Part shown: piece by piece, positions 34,588-45,900 of the stretch
How the letters are laid out: each line of letters opens with the position of its first letter
Numbering within the stretch: the first letter of the stretch is position 1
Source of the DNA: Gymnopilus junonius
Lineage: Eukaryota; Basidiomycota; Agaricomycetes; Agaricales; Galerinaceae
NCBI GenBank assembly: GCA_015501075.1
Contig: JADNYJ010000098.1
Location: 83,229 to 147,228 of the forward strand
Direction of reading: 5' to 3'
DNA length: 64,000 bases
Program-made: the position numbers and the translations under genes
Notes under the pieces: generated by a model
What the model saw: the letters and a program-made list of their open reading frames with translations, nothing else
Database searches by the model: none
What the model was told of the DNA's origin: nothing

Positions 34588-35424
34588 GGGACATCCCATG
34601 AGTGAGCAAGTGTTATGAGCCATCGGACATTGCTGACCCCTCCCCAGAAAGCAGGTGGTCCAAATAAGGAAGGTTAATATTTTGGCTGAGTGCATTGACC
34701 ATGGCCTCCCTCTCATTGTTCCTCTTCCTTTCACCTTCATGTGTACATTATGAATGATACCATCATTTCAAATGAAAAGATTTCTACCTTCAGAACATGT
34801 TCTCCAGCAGAAATTGCATGCCTTGTATCAAATGAAATTCCTCAAGACTGGCTTCCTGCTCAATACCTCCAAAGCCTGTCAAAAGAAGATTGAACTGTGT
34901 GTTTCCAAGCCTTGACAATATGCTGGTCAATATCTAGCTTGACTATAGTGCCAAGGGAGATGCAGCTGAGGGTGGTCTTGGTGAATCATCATGGGAAGGA
35001 CATGTTGATTGCTGCAGGAACTGGCAGTGGGAAGACTTTGCCTATTGCACTTTCTATCCTTCTCAATGATCCAGATGCACACTCCATAACCCTTACAATC
35101 TCTCCTCTGAAGCAGCTACAGGTCATGCAGGAATCCAATTTCAACCTTCAGTTTGGGATACCAACAGTGACAATTAATGAAGATACTCCCTATGAAAGTG
35201 AATGGTGGAATGTGAGTATTAAATACACTTTTATTGATTGGTTTTGGCACCATTACAAGGAGTAGACAAGATGGAAAGAGGGAGAGAAATGAGGATAGGT
35301 GTCATGGTCAACACACTCAGCCAAAATATTGACCTTTCTTATTGGGACCACCTGCTTTCTGGGGAGGGGTCGGCAATGTCTGATGGCTCATAATGCTTGC
35401 TCACTCATGGGATGTCCCAGTGTA
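34588..35424. mobile_element. Long-inverted-repeat element enclosing a helicase fragment
   Basis: 34588-34706 and 35306-35424 are reverse complements with roughly 93% identity over about 119 bp (shared CTGGGACATCCCATGAGTGA, CCCCTCCCCAGAAAGCAGG and AATATTTTGGCTGAGTG). Weaker inverted similarity continues inward (CTCCCTCT) and outward to about 34480 and 35540. Between the arms is only a helicase fragment. This is the layout of a non-autonomous, gene-fragment-carrying DNA transposon, or of an inverted duplication. No target-site duplication could be fixed because the outer ends are diffuse. Confidence 0.6.
34897..35215 (+). pseudogene. RecQ/DEAD-like helicase N-terminal fragment
   Basis: One frame encodes the start of a superfamily 2 helicase: QLRVVLVNHHGKDMLIAAGT, Walker A GTGSGKT, TLTISPLKQLQVMQE (motif Ia region) and TVTINEDTPYESEWWN. 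A donor-like GTGAGTA follows WWN at 35212, suggesting the fragment ends at an old intron. The DEAH box and later motifs are absent. This type of helicase is common in mushroom genomes, often in transposon-rich areas. Confidence 0.75.
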
Positions 35425-36003
35425 CAGGTCATCAAATCAAGAGTGATCTCATTTTGGTGGCCAGTCACAGGTCTAATGTTTGGTCAAGATCTGATTGGAG
35501 AGTTGCTCCGACACCTCTGGCAGCTGGTGCAGATCACCTTAAGATGATGTACTTGTAATGAGTACTTGTCATGGCTTTCAATTCTGACTTTTGAGGTAGG
35601 CACAACTGACAGGTCTCATGAGCGACCTGCCATGATTGACTGACTGACAGTTCTCAGTCCCTCTAGCATATGCTTTGACAGGTTCTGAATTTAAACTGAA
35701 GTAGCAAATGAATTCAGATTAGGAGTATACTCACCTCTACAATCCCTGAAGTGCACCATTTACTAAGATATCATCCCATAGGAAACCAACTGTCCAATGT
35801 TGACCTCTTCCAGAAGACCTATTACTCATTGACTGATAATTGCAAAGAGGACAGCATTAAATAGCACCTTTCCATATGGCAATCATGGAGTGAACACCTC
35901 CCCATTCTTTTTGCCATTCAGTATACTTAGAACTCTAGGATGTTAACCTAAGGACTGATCTCTGAAATGATAGGCTCATGGGAGGAAATACTATTTCTGT
36001 GAC
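35425..36003. other. Decayed DNA, no supported gene
   Basis: CpG-poor sequence between the helicase element and the monooxygenase pseudogene; no motif seen. Confidence 0.4.
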
Positions 36004-36982
36004 TTGTCCATGCCTGACAATTGGAACTTCATCTCCCCACTATCCTTCAGGTTCACCATTGATAATGCATTCACTATGCCTCCTCCTGCTATTCCAGTAG
36101 ACCCATCTGTTGGTCCTGAGGTGGTTTTGCCCACTTCACCCAAGCTTGGCCTAGTTCAGCTTTCAGATAACATCAATGTAAAACAAGTTGCCTCTTCATG
36201 GTTCCCTCTTTCTCTAAAGTACTTCAAGATGGCAATGTTGATGGAATTCTGTCTCATCTTGTAACTTCTTCATTTGCTTTCAATTTTTTTCTAGCAGGGA
36301 ACATGTCGACCTGACTTCTCCACAGGACACTCCACTATATTGGAAAGATATTTTGGCATTGTCATGGGATATCAGGACATTCAAAGGCACAGAAAAAGTC
36401 AAGAATTTTCTCTCCAGTCAGTTAGGATCAGCAAAGTGTAATCCTGGTCAGCTTACTGTGCTGTAATCTACTGCTTTCAGATTAGGGTTTACACCATATA
36501 TAGAACTGAGTGGCTGAACTATTAATTGTTCAGTTATTCTGCCTTTTGGCATAACTGGTTGAGCACAGTTCTCTTGACCAACCTCCACAAAGATATCCAA
36601 TGTCGCCCTCCAGACAGATTTTCCTCCTTCAGTTCAGCACTTTTTCCCAGATCTTGTCTGGATTCAGCTCCTGTTCAAGTTTGAAACCACAGTTGGTTTA
36701 TGTTCTGGTATCATATGACTGGTTCCTATCTCCAACAAAGACAGTCAAGCTCCTGTCTGGAAGGTATTCTCAGTGTTCACAAACTTGGAAGATTTGAAGT
36801 ATTTTCTGGAGAAGGTGGGTCCTTTATGCAACCAGGAGCCTAACCATGGAAAGTGGGAGAGTGCAAGAATGGAAGAAATTGCCTTTGAAGGCAGAAACCC
36901 TACAGTTTTGATTATTGGAGGGGGCCAATGTGGTCTTACAATGGCTGCCTGACTAAAGGCTTTGGATATCTCAATGCTAGTA

Positions 36983-37966
36983 CTGTTGCATTTCATTCAA
37001 TTCACCACCCCCTGTGACCTGTGACCTGCCTGGTGAAATGCCAGGTTCACCAGGTGGGCTTGGGACCTGTGACCTACCTAAAATTTCACCAGTCTTACAT
37101 AGTTGTCATGGTGGACTGGTAGTATGCGTCGAAGTAGTTCAATGACTACTCTAGGCAGTGGGTTTGATTCTTACCTGAAGTGTTATTTTTTGACTACTTA
37201 CGTAGCAATCATCTGTCCAATTTTGGTAGCATGATATCAAACCCAGTTATGAAGACTCAGACATTGACCTCTAAGCCACAAAATACTTAGTTTAACTAAT
37301 TACAGTCTCACAACTTTTATTTCTAGTAATTTACAGCTAAATCCAAAACCCTATGCACCTTCGTAAATTTTGGTTTGTCTGCCTCTGTTTGTATAAACAA
37401 CCATTTATAGTCAGCAGATCGATGATGCAATCTCTGCAGTCCACTTATTCTTTCCCATCAACAACCACCCCCCCACCCTTAGCCTCTCTGTCATGCTGTC
37501 GACACAATATCTTCATGGGCTTTGCAATATATTGACCCTCCTCTCAGCAACGACGATGTTATTATGCTGTATATTCAAGGCTGTAAGTAGTAGTACACGA
37601 ATACAATGAACCATGGTTGGGTAGTGTGGTGTAGAAACCCCACAGGACTCCAACCGCCTTGCCAAAGGTGGTCATAGCAATGCACTAATGATGCAAGACC
37701 TGCCTAAAACAGTTGTTTATACAAAGCCAGGTGGACAGAAGTGAATTTTGAAAGGTGCATAGGGTTTTGGATTTAGCTGTAAGAATGCCAGAGTGGCAGT
37801 TCACCAATTCTGGGGTGATTTTTGTGATTTTAAGTGCAAAAATGACCAAATTTATGGCCATCAAATGGTTTCACCACTCAGCCTTGTGACCACAGACAAC
37901 TGTGACATTTTGCCAATTTTGGAGGGCCTGTGACCCGTGACCAGTGAATTGAATGAAATGCAACAG
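36983..37966. mobile_element. Inverted-repeat DNA element inside the monooxygenase pseudogene
   Basis: Terminal inverted repeats of 23 bp are identical: 36983-37005 begins CTGTTGCATTTCATTCAATT and 37944-37966 is its reverse complement. It is flanked on both sides by TAGTA (36978-36982 and 37967-37971); the duplicated target may be only TA. The monooxygenase reading frame continues directly across the insertion. Inside the ends lie CTGTGACCTGTGACC-type repeats. No transposase frame, so it is non-autonomous. Confidence 0.85.
37333..37780. mobile_element. MITE nested in the 984-bp element
   Basis: Ends CAGCTAAATCCAAAACCCTA (37333 on) and the reverse complement (TAGGGTTTTGGATTTAGCTG, ending 37780), a perfect terminal repeat of about 28 bp, with further inverted similarity inward (TTTGTATAAACAAC). 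TA flanks both ends, which fits a Tc1/mariner-type target duplication. About 448 bp, no coding capacity. Confidence 0.8.
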
Positions 37967-38849
37967 TAGTAGACAGAAATCCGAAGGTTGGTGATAACTG
38001 GAGGACAAGATACAAGGCTCTTTGCCTGCACAATACTGTCTGTAAGTACATATTTGTTATTCAGAATACTTCAGATATTGATATTTCATTTACTAAGGGT
38101 ACAACCACTTGCCATACATACCGTAAGTTGGCAATGCTCCTTCTAGGTTTTCCAGTGTGTCTAGTCAGAACTGACTATGGCAGATTTCCACCTTCATGGC
38201 CTGTATATACTCCTGCCATCAAGGTAATACTCTAGCCTATATGAGCCTCATAATATGATGGCCTGATGTTTATTATTTAGTTGGCTAATTGGCTTGAACA
38301 TTATGTTGAAGCACTAGAGCTAAATGTCTGGACATCCTCCACTGTAACCAGTGCCACACAAGACCCAAAAACAAAGGTTTGGTCTGTAACAGTAACCAGA
38401 TCAGATGGTAGTCAACATGTCTTTGAGGTGAAGCATGTCATTTTGGCTGTAGGATTGCTGGGCGGGCTGCTGAATATGCCCAAGATTCCTGGAATGGTAA
38501 GTAATTTTCTAATTCAGGAATTCAATATTTATGTTAGGCCATGATTGAACAGGATACCTTCAAAGGAAAGATTTTGCATTCTTTACAGCACAGAAAAGCA
38601 GCAGATCATGCTGGAAAAAAGTTGTCATAGTTGGTTCAGGCACTTCTGGTATTTGAGAAAATTTCTTCTTGTCACCACCTGCCTGCTGAATCATATTAGC
38701 TCATGATATTTGCATTGATTACATTGACAATGGTGTTGGTATGTTGACTCTGTTATGCTCTCCATGATGCAGACATGCAAACATAAAAGTTTAGATGTTA
38801 CCATGTTCCAATGCAGCTCAACTTGGAGGTTGAGGGCCATTGCCTTGCA

Positions 38850-40320
38850 TGGCAAAACGAGGACCAGGTATGCAGTCTTAGTGATGGCTGCTTCACAGCT
38901 TAATTAATCAGTTTAAACCAGTTTAAGACTGGTTTTTCAGTGAAAAAGGCTTTAAAATATATAAATCTAAGTTGGTAGTAAATTTTAGATTGACTGTACA
39001 GTTAAAAAAAGTCAAAGATCAGCTAGAACAAACCACAATTGGCTGATATATGAACTTTTAATGAAATTTATTGTGTCTTGGTCAATTTTGGAAATAGCCA
39101 TTAATTCACCTTTTTTGCCTTTTTGCTTGCCCTCCCCTCCAAATCTTTGGTTCCTCCCCTTCTGAGTGTTCAGATGTTATCTACTAATTATTATAAATCC
39201 AATGGTACCAAATTTTCAAGGTATAGTGGGGTGGAAGACACAATACTAGCCAAATAGCTTATAAATATTCAATTTTGACCATATATGCAGCAGATGCTGT
39301 GCTTCACTCACACATTCTGACATGGCTTATACTCTAGAGAAATAATAGACATCTATAGCTTCCTGGGGGTATTTTATTTGTCCAGAAGTACCCAGTGGAA
39401 CATGGTAAACCATGGCCTAGAATATATGAAAACATATTCTGCCTGTGGGAGGATGTTAATAGATTTGTAAATAGTGGTCCTCCTGGTTGCAAATCTTCAA
39501 AACAAATTATGTAGGCTTGTTCTACTCATTAATACAAATCTCTAGGTGTATAATTCATGGCAGATAGATGAGATTAACATAGTGTAATACAGCTGAAATC
39601 ATAATCCAGCAGAAAAAATGAAACCTTCGGAAATGTCTGGTACTTCACTCATGCTAAAAACCGTAAATCTTCTTTGGCTATTGTATTTTACATATTTATA
39701 CCTTTTTTTGAGGCCCTTGCACGTCTTCTGGCATGGGGTATAAGGCACTGAAACAAATATAATTGTCAAAAAAGCGAAAATAGTGGTCAAATCTTCGAAA
39801 TTTCCTTGCACTCAAACCGCATGGATTTGAGACGCGCTCACCTGGGAATTAGACAGTACTACTTGATACCTTTCCAATGAGTATAAGATTACAAAATTCT
39901 GATAAGTTTAAGGTGCAAAATGCGTCACTCTATGCCTTTTTTCCTGCTAGAGTGTGATAAATATGAGGATCCTACAAATTAAATAATTTCTAATCTTGAT
40001 TTGGTCCTCATTCCTCAAGTCAATTTACTTGATCTTAAGTGCATTTTGAAGTGTAAATTGAGGGCTACAAAAGACCAGTCCAGGTCCTTGTAATATAGTT
40101 TTTTATGTAAAGTACTATGTTTTGTAGTATAATAATTCTTGAATACATTAAGATTTAGAAGTCAATTATAAAATACTGTATCTACTCTTCTCCTGGCTCA
40201 GAGCACCACAGAGCAGCTGAGTTTGCTGCCTGCTTCCCAAGATTGACATCATGACCCATTTAACATGAGTCATGATGTCACCTGATTATGATAACCACCT
40301 CTGCTCAATGTTGGCTCAAT
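38850..40320. other. Insertion-filled interior of the monooxygenase pseudogene
   Basis: Here no monooxygenase coding can be followed. A short AACCAGTTTAAGACTGGTTT-like piece near 38925 resembles the hAT-like element at 40321, and 39599-39900 is a small CpG-containing patch of unknown origin. No gene is supported. Confidence 0.4.
40130..40215. repeat. Direct repeat, left copy
   Basis: TTCTTGAATACATTAAGAT, ACTGTATCTACT and GGCTCAGAGCACCA-type pieces recur in the same order at about 41126-41211. The hAT-like element lies between the copies. It probably reflects an old local duplication. Confidence 0.6.
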
Positions 40321-40923
40321 TAGTGTTTGGAAGTCTGGTTAATTAACCAGAAATTAACCAAGACTGAACTGGACTTTAACTGATGCTAACCACAAAATAT
40401 ACTAACCAATTGTAACTGTAACTGTGGTCCGGTTAGCAGTTAGTCTGGATTTTAGAATTTTTGTAACTGCTTAAAACCAGTCTTAACCAGTTAAGACCAG
40501 TCATAAAATTCTGAAATTTTACACAATTATACCCACATATTATAGCTTTCAAACGACCCAAGGAACGTAAAATTCGGTGGATAATTAAGAAAGTTATAGC
40601 AATACTCGCGAAAATCATTGAATCTGCTCTAATTTTATCATTTCTCAACCGTTTGTGATGTTCTTGGGCTCGTTTTGACCGTAAAAATTGTGATTCATTT
40701 AGTTTACACTACGAGACAATTATTTATGCCAAAAAATCCAGTTATAACCAGTTGATAACTGGTTATATGACTGCAAATAACTGCACAAGACTGATCAAGA
40801 CTGGTTAGTTGCAGTCCAGTCCAGTTATTTAGACATTTCTAATTTTACCTAACTGGTCTCGGTCTCGGTTAGGGTCCTCAGTGGGCACCCAAAAACCAGA
40901 CCAGACTGGACTTTCAAACACTA
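40321..40923. mobile_element. hAT-like non-autonomous element
   Basis: Ends TAGTGTTTGGAAGTCTGGTT (40321) and the inverted partner AGTCTGGACTTTC..AACACTA (to 40923; the middle reads AGACTGGACTTTCAAACACT). The flanks carry the direct repeat TGGCTCAAT on both sides (40312-40320 and 40924-40932), fitting the 8-bp duplication of hAT transposons plus one chance base. The interior is built from many AACCAGT/ACTGGTT motifs in both orientations. No transposase. Confidence 0.8.
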
Positions 40924-41125
40924 TGGCTCAATGCTCATCATTCTTCCTCCTCTCTGTTTGGTGCATTGCCCCTTCCTCAAGTGAAGATGCAAGCTGGTAT
41001 TTGAAGGATTGGGTGTTCCTTCTCTCATATCTCCCAGTACAAAGCTCAGTAGCATACATTTATCATTTAAATACTATTAACTAAAATGTGATCTATAGCA
41101 TAATAAATATTGCTTTCCTTATTGA

Positions 41126-41211
41126 TTCTTGAATACATTAAGATCTAGAACTAAATTATAAAGGACTGTATCTACTGTTGAAGAAACCCAACCAGGAGAA
41201 GCTCAGAGCAC
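41126..41211. repeat. Direct repeat, right copy
   Basis: Partner of 40130-40215: same order of TTCTTGAATACATTAAGAT, ACTGTATCTACT and GCTCAGAGCACCA, with small indels. Confidence 0.6.
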
Positions 41212-42128
41212 CAGATACTCCAGGACCACCCTGGGACTTAAAGTTGTTTTCTTGATGTAGGCACAAAGTCTGCAACAAAAGAAAAATGCTAAACCATGGT
41301 CCCTACTAATATATACTTCAGCTAAAATCAAAGCCTGCAATGGGGGCTATGCTATCTCACAACACCTCTCTATAAAGCTGTTGAACTTCATTCAATGATC
41401 ATGACTGTAGGGCAGCTATAGATAAGATAAAACACAAATATGTACAAATTTTCGTGCAGTTTTGATGCCATTTTTTTTGGGGGGGGGCCAGTATTAAGAA
41501 TGAGACCCTAATCGGGTCCTCGTAACCTTCATTATGTCAGTCAGGAATGGCCTACCAATTTTTATTGGTGGTAATATCACTTCTATGCTCTAGAGATATA
41601 CATTACTGAAGGAATATTCCCAGGATTATGGTCAGAAAATGGACCCCCTACCAACATAGCAGATAGGCTGAGTATCTCTATGCCAATGCTCATGATGGCT
41701 GGTGTCTTCCATCGATTGACTAAGGTTATCGCCAAGAAAGACAAGTTGGTGGACAATCATTTTCTGAATGTGTTCTTTTGAAACCCATCATTGTTTACTA
41801 GAGAACTTCTTGATGGACTACACAAAGTTGGCTTCAGAACAACAACTGGTTATAAAGACTGTGGATTTCTCCTTGAACTATTTACATCAGGAGGAGGGTA
41901 TTACCCTGGCAAGTTGTCAGTCAAATGCTATGAGTTAACAATTTACAAATCTTATTATTCAGATGTTGGAGGAAGCCAATACTTGATTTATGGTAAGATC
42001 AAACTCAAGAACGACAGCCAAATCAAAGAATTTGTTGAAGGTGGAATCACATTCGAGGATGGAAGCAAGCTTGAGGTGGATGTGGTTGTCTTTTGTACTG
42101 GGAAAGTGTGGGCTTGATACCCATTTAT

Positions 42129-42558
42129 TGTTGACATGATAAGTGTCCATGTGACTACATCACATGACTCACATGACATGCGTGATCAGACACATCTATA
42201 TGCGACTAGATCCAGTGATGACAGAGTATCACAGTCATCTTATATGACTAAAACATGTGATCACTTAGTGAGCATATTACTCATCCTATGAGTAGATATT
42301 AGTAATTACATAGTAATTAGCTGAGTAATTGCCTTATGCATTACTCATACATAGTTAGTCACTGCATGTCCTGTAGGTATATAAGGATGCTCTAAACAGC
42401 ATCCTAATCAAAGTCATTTGCACTTCTAAGTAGTAGCCTAAGTAGTCACCTTAGCACTAGCCTCTCACAAACCCAGGTAAGCTAGTAGCTACAATGATAC
42501 TATGCAGAGTGCATTGTGCATTCAGTGGTTTGCCGCTGTATGTACCATTTGCTGCTCA
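42129..42558 (+). repeat. Copia 5' LTR
   Basis: Starts TGTTGACATGATAAGTG and ends TGCTGCTCA. The same 426-bp sequence occurs inverted at 60854-61279 (starts TGTTGACGTGATAAGTG), which fixes both ends. It carries short palindromic CATGTGACTACATCACATG-like motifs near its start. Confidence 0.85.
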
Positions 42559-42561
42559 ATA

Positions 42562-42574
42562 GGTTATGGGCCCC
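42562..42574 (+). promoter_or_regulatory. Copia primer-binding site, half-tRNA type
   Basis: GGTTATGGGCCCC just after the LTR. Copia-type elements often use the cut 5' half of initiator tRNA-Met, and a primer site with GGTTATGGGCCC is known for Drosophila copia. The match is by recall of that site; the host initiator tRNA is not in the window. Confidence 0.55.
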
Positions 42575-42590
42575 GGTAGCAAAGCATGCT

Positions 42591-42813
42591 GTTCGCCATT
42601 GGCAGAACCTGCTGGACATTGAGTTCACCTTAGGACAGAACCTGTCCAGCATAGTTCACCATTGTGCAGAACCTGCTTAGCATTGGTCTGTAGCTTACTT
42701 CTACCTGGGAAGATAGTTCGCCGCTAGGCAGAACATTGGCCACAGCTGTTCGTCGCTAGACAGAATGCTCTCCCACAATTGTTTGCTACCATGCGCAACA
42801 TTGTATAGGGCCT
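42591..42813 (+). repeat. Array of about 32-bp hairpin units in the Copia leader
   Basis: Units starting GTTCGCC, GTTCACC or GTTTGC lie at 42591, 42623, 42654, 42716, 42748 and 42781: steps of 32, 31, 62, 32 and 33 bp, so one unit between 42654 and 42716 has decayed. Clear units fold as hairpins, for example GTTCGCCATTGGCAGAAC and GTTCGCCGCTAGGCAGAAC (GTTC/GAAC and GCC/GGC stems). The inverted copy keeps them with matching changes, for example GTTTGCCCTAGGGCAGAAC. Confidence 0.75.
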
Positions 42814-42996
42814 TGTCATGTGGGCCCGGACATCTGTCACTGTCTGGACAAATTGCCCTTAAGGGGTTAATTCCATGTCTGGCACAGGTATTTTTAGCAG
42901 TGCTTTCTTTATTTAGCATGCTTTTACACACCTGTTGCTGACACAACCCAGCTCTTTTTCTTAACAGAAATCCAATCAAACAAACAACTCAACAAA

Positions 42997-45900
42997 ATGT
43001 CTTCCATCAAAAACACCACTTCGATCTCCTTCACTGCCTCTGACCTTCCAAAATTCGATGGTTGACACTACTGCCAATGGGCATCCAAGATGGAGGCTGT
43101 CATCCTCCATATGGACATTAAAGCCATCCTTGAAGGCACCCTTACTGCTCCTCTGGAGCAACCAATTAGGGAACCCACCTTTCCCTCTGGCACTCATGCC
43201 ACCGACACCACTCCTGCCACTGGGCCTACCCAGGGTGATCTCAACCTGTACAATGCCTGTTTCTCACGATGGACTGCCGCTGAGGAAACGTACCACCATA
43301 AATTGGAGAGTTTCAACTCCAAGAATTCCAAGGTGCTCAGCCTTTTGGCCATGTGCCTCGATACTGGTATTTGGGACCAGGTTAAAACCCTGTCTGCGGC
43401 TGAAGCTTGGGATTGGATCAAAACAAAGTACTCCAAGGAGATGTTCATCGAGACCCTCGAGGACTTTAGGGTCCTCATGAATCTCAAAATCAATCTCTCT
43501 GATCCCAACCCCCAGCTCGCCAAGTTCCAATTCCATTATGGACGTCTCCTGCTCATCAATGATCTGAATGCAATAGGATCAACCAGTTCCACTGGCATGG
43601 TACCCATGGTTTCTCAATCCATGGTGTGCCTAGTTCTACTCATGAATCTTCCACTTGCCATGAATGTCACATCACAAGAATCCGTTTATCAGCAGATGAT
43701 GGAAGATTTCACTAGGCAAAACTCAGTTCCAAATATGGAACTGAAAGACCTCTTTGATAGCATTCGCACCACATGGGCTGCCCAATTTGGGCACCTTAAG
43801 CAGCATGAGCAACCCAAGCATGGCACACTCTATGTGCCAAAGCAGCTCAACCTGCCTAAGGACAGCCGGCCCAGAAACCAACAGGCTAACAATGCAAATG
43901 CGCAGTGCAATACTGCGATCAAAGGGAAAGGTCCTGAACCATGCCACTCTGATCAGCAGAATGCTGGCAACCCCAGCAGTTCACAGAAAAAAGAGTATCC
44001 TAAGAGGAAACCCCGCTGCGCTGGCTTCAAACCAAAGTCAGTGCGCTTTGTTGAGGACTCCGATGAAGAGCCATTCATGCTCACATTGATGGTGCATTTC
44101 CCGCCACTAGAGAAATCGCACCCAGTCCCCACTACTCATAATGTTGTTGAGATTAGTGGGAGAGGTACTATTACCTCTTGCAAAGTACATGAAGGTGCCT
44201 GGAAGAACCCCACTTGGGGAATGGCACCATACCCCTCCTTTAGGAAATTGCAGGACCTGATGTCTCGGATGGGGGTTACCCTGACCATTGCCACCTTGAG
44301 TAGATTCGAGGAAGTCGCCCTTCATACGGGCGCAAGTAGGATTGCCGAGAATGTGGGAATGAGTAGCACTGTGCATTTGCACAGTAGCACCACCACAGAG
44401 GATGTTGCATTGGGGTCATCGATGATGACCGAGATCTATAATGATCTCTTTGGTCCTGAGCCCTATCGGGCACTGACCCCAGATCCTTCTCAGATGGCAG
44501 TCGATTCTGAACCACTTATGGCAGAAGACTGGAATCGTATGAATGGGGTAGTGTCACAAGGCGATCTCGCCTATGTGGATGATGATGAGGAGTATATCTC
44601 CTTTGGGGAAGAAGATCTTCTGCCACCACCACTGATCAGTGAGTCCCTTCATCTTGGATCACACTATATTGGTGCAGATGGGAATATCGTCACTAAAACG
44701 GCTCAACAGAGCCAGGACAATATGTACAAGATGATGCGGGATTCAGACCCGATCTCTTATGAGGATGAGATAGAGCAGGATCATGGTGATTCAGTGCTCC
44801 TCCCTCATCCAGACTGGCAAGTACCTTCTTGTTCACATGCTGACAAGATGCTAACTGATCAACCCACAGGTATTAAATACTGAATGGGGTAGATAGTAAA
44901 TTAATTTTATTTACTATCTACAATATATATTGTGATCACATTGTCTCTTGTGTGAACTGTAAGGGAAAAGAACATGAAAAGATGTTTGAGGAATGGCTTG
45001 TAGATTCCGGAGCATCCATGCATTTTTCTGGACAAATCTCTGATTTCTCAGAACTTACCAAATTTCCAAGCAAAGAAAGACCAAAGGTCCAAACTGCTAA
45101 CGGCATAGCCTATGTTGATGGATTTGGTACTGTTTTTATTGAAACAGAAGTTACCGATAAGGATAATACTGTGATGCACAAAACATTGTGACTTCATCCA
45201 GTATTCTACATGCCTGATGTGACTGTACGACTTCTGTCGATGGGTCAGATACTCAGCGCAAATAATGTTGTATTAGGTGATTCATGATCACTTAACTTCA
45301 TATCCAAAGAGAATGGCCGCACCATTTTAAATGCATTGCTGAAGCATTCTCATCATGACACTATGTTTTGGGTTAAGTCACAGATCATCTCTGGAAAGAA
45401 CTTGATCATGATGGAATTGGTACATGCCAAAGATTATGATCTATGGCATAGATGACTCGGACACCCTTCCACTCAAGTGTTGAGAAGTTTAAGGCTAATT
45501 CCAAAAACTTCCCATCTATTAAAGTCCCGAAGGACGCTGGTATATGCGAAGGTTGCGCAAAAGGAAAGATGCATTCACGCTCTTTCCCAGACAATGTCAA
45601 ATGTGCAACCAGACCATTCCAGCAGATCCATTCAGACCTTAAGGAGTATCCAGTGACTTCATATCACTGATACAAATATTTCATCTCCTTTATTGATGAT
45701 CACACATCAAATACTTGGGTCACACTCCTCAAATGCAAGAGTGATGTGAAAGACACTACCAGGCAATTTTTAGCCATGGTAAAAACCAAGTATAATGCCA
45801 AAGTCGAAGAGTGGATGAGTGACAATGGTGGTGAATACATTGATAAGGAATATATTGAAATCCTTAAGGATCTTGGATTGAGATCCAAAGAAGCATACCT

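Larger units (their letters stand above)
36004..42116 (+). pseudogene. Flavin-containing monooxygenase gene, broken by insertions
   Basis: Exon-like pieces in family order: 36004-36240 (KQVASSWFPLSLKYF), 36301-36440 (LYWKDILALSWDIRTFKGTE), 36745-36982 with the FAD motif (VLIIGGGQCGL), 37967-38045 (PKVGDNWRTRYKALCLHN), about 38180-38223 (FPPSWPVYTPAIK), 38281-38500 (LANWLEHYVEALELNVWTSS), 38555-38660 with the NADPH motif (KKVVIVGSGTS) and 41600-42116 (GVFHRLTKVIA, GFRTTTGYKDCGFLLELFT, KIKLKNDSQIKEF, VDVVVFCTG). Family members oxidise substrates such as indole-pyruvate or other heteroatom compounds with FAD and NADPH. There is a stop after GQCGLTMAA (CGA to TGA). Two nested inverted-repeat elements interrupt it at 36983, other sequence fills 38900-41600, and the 3' end is cut by a Copia LTR. 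Confidence 0.85.
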
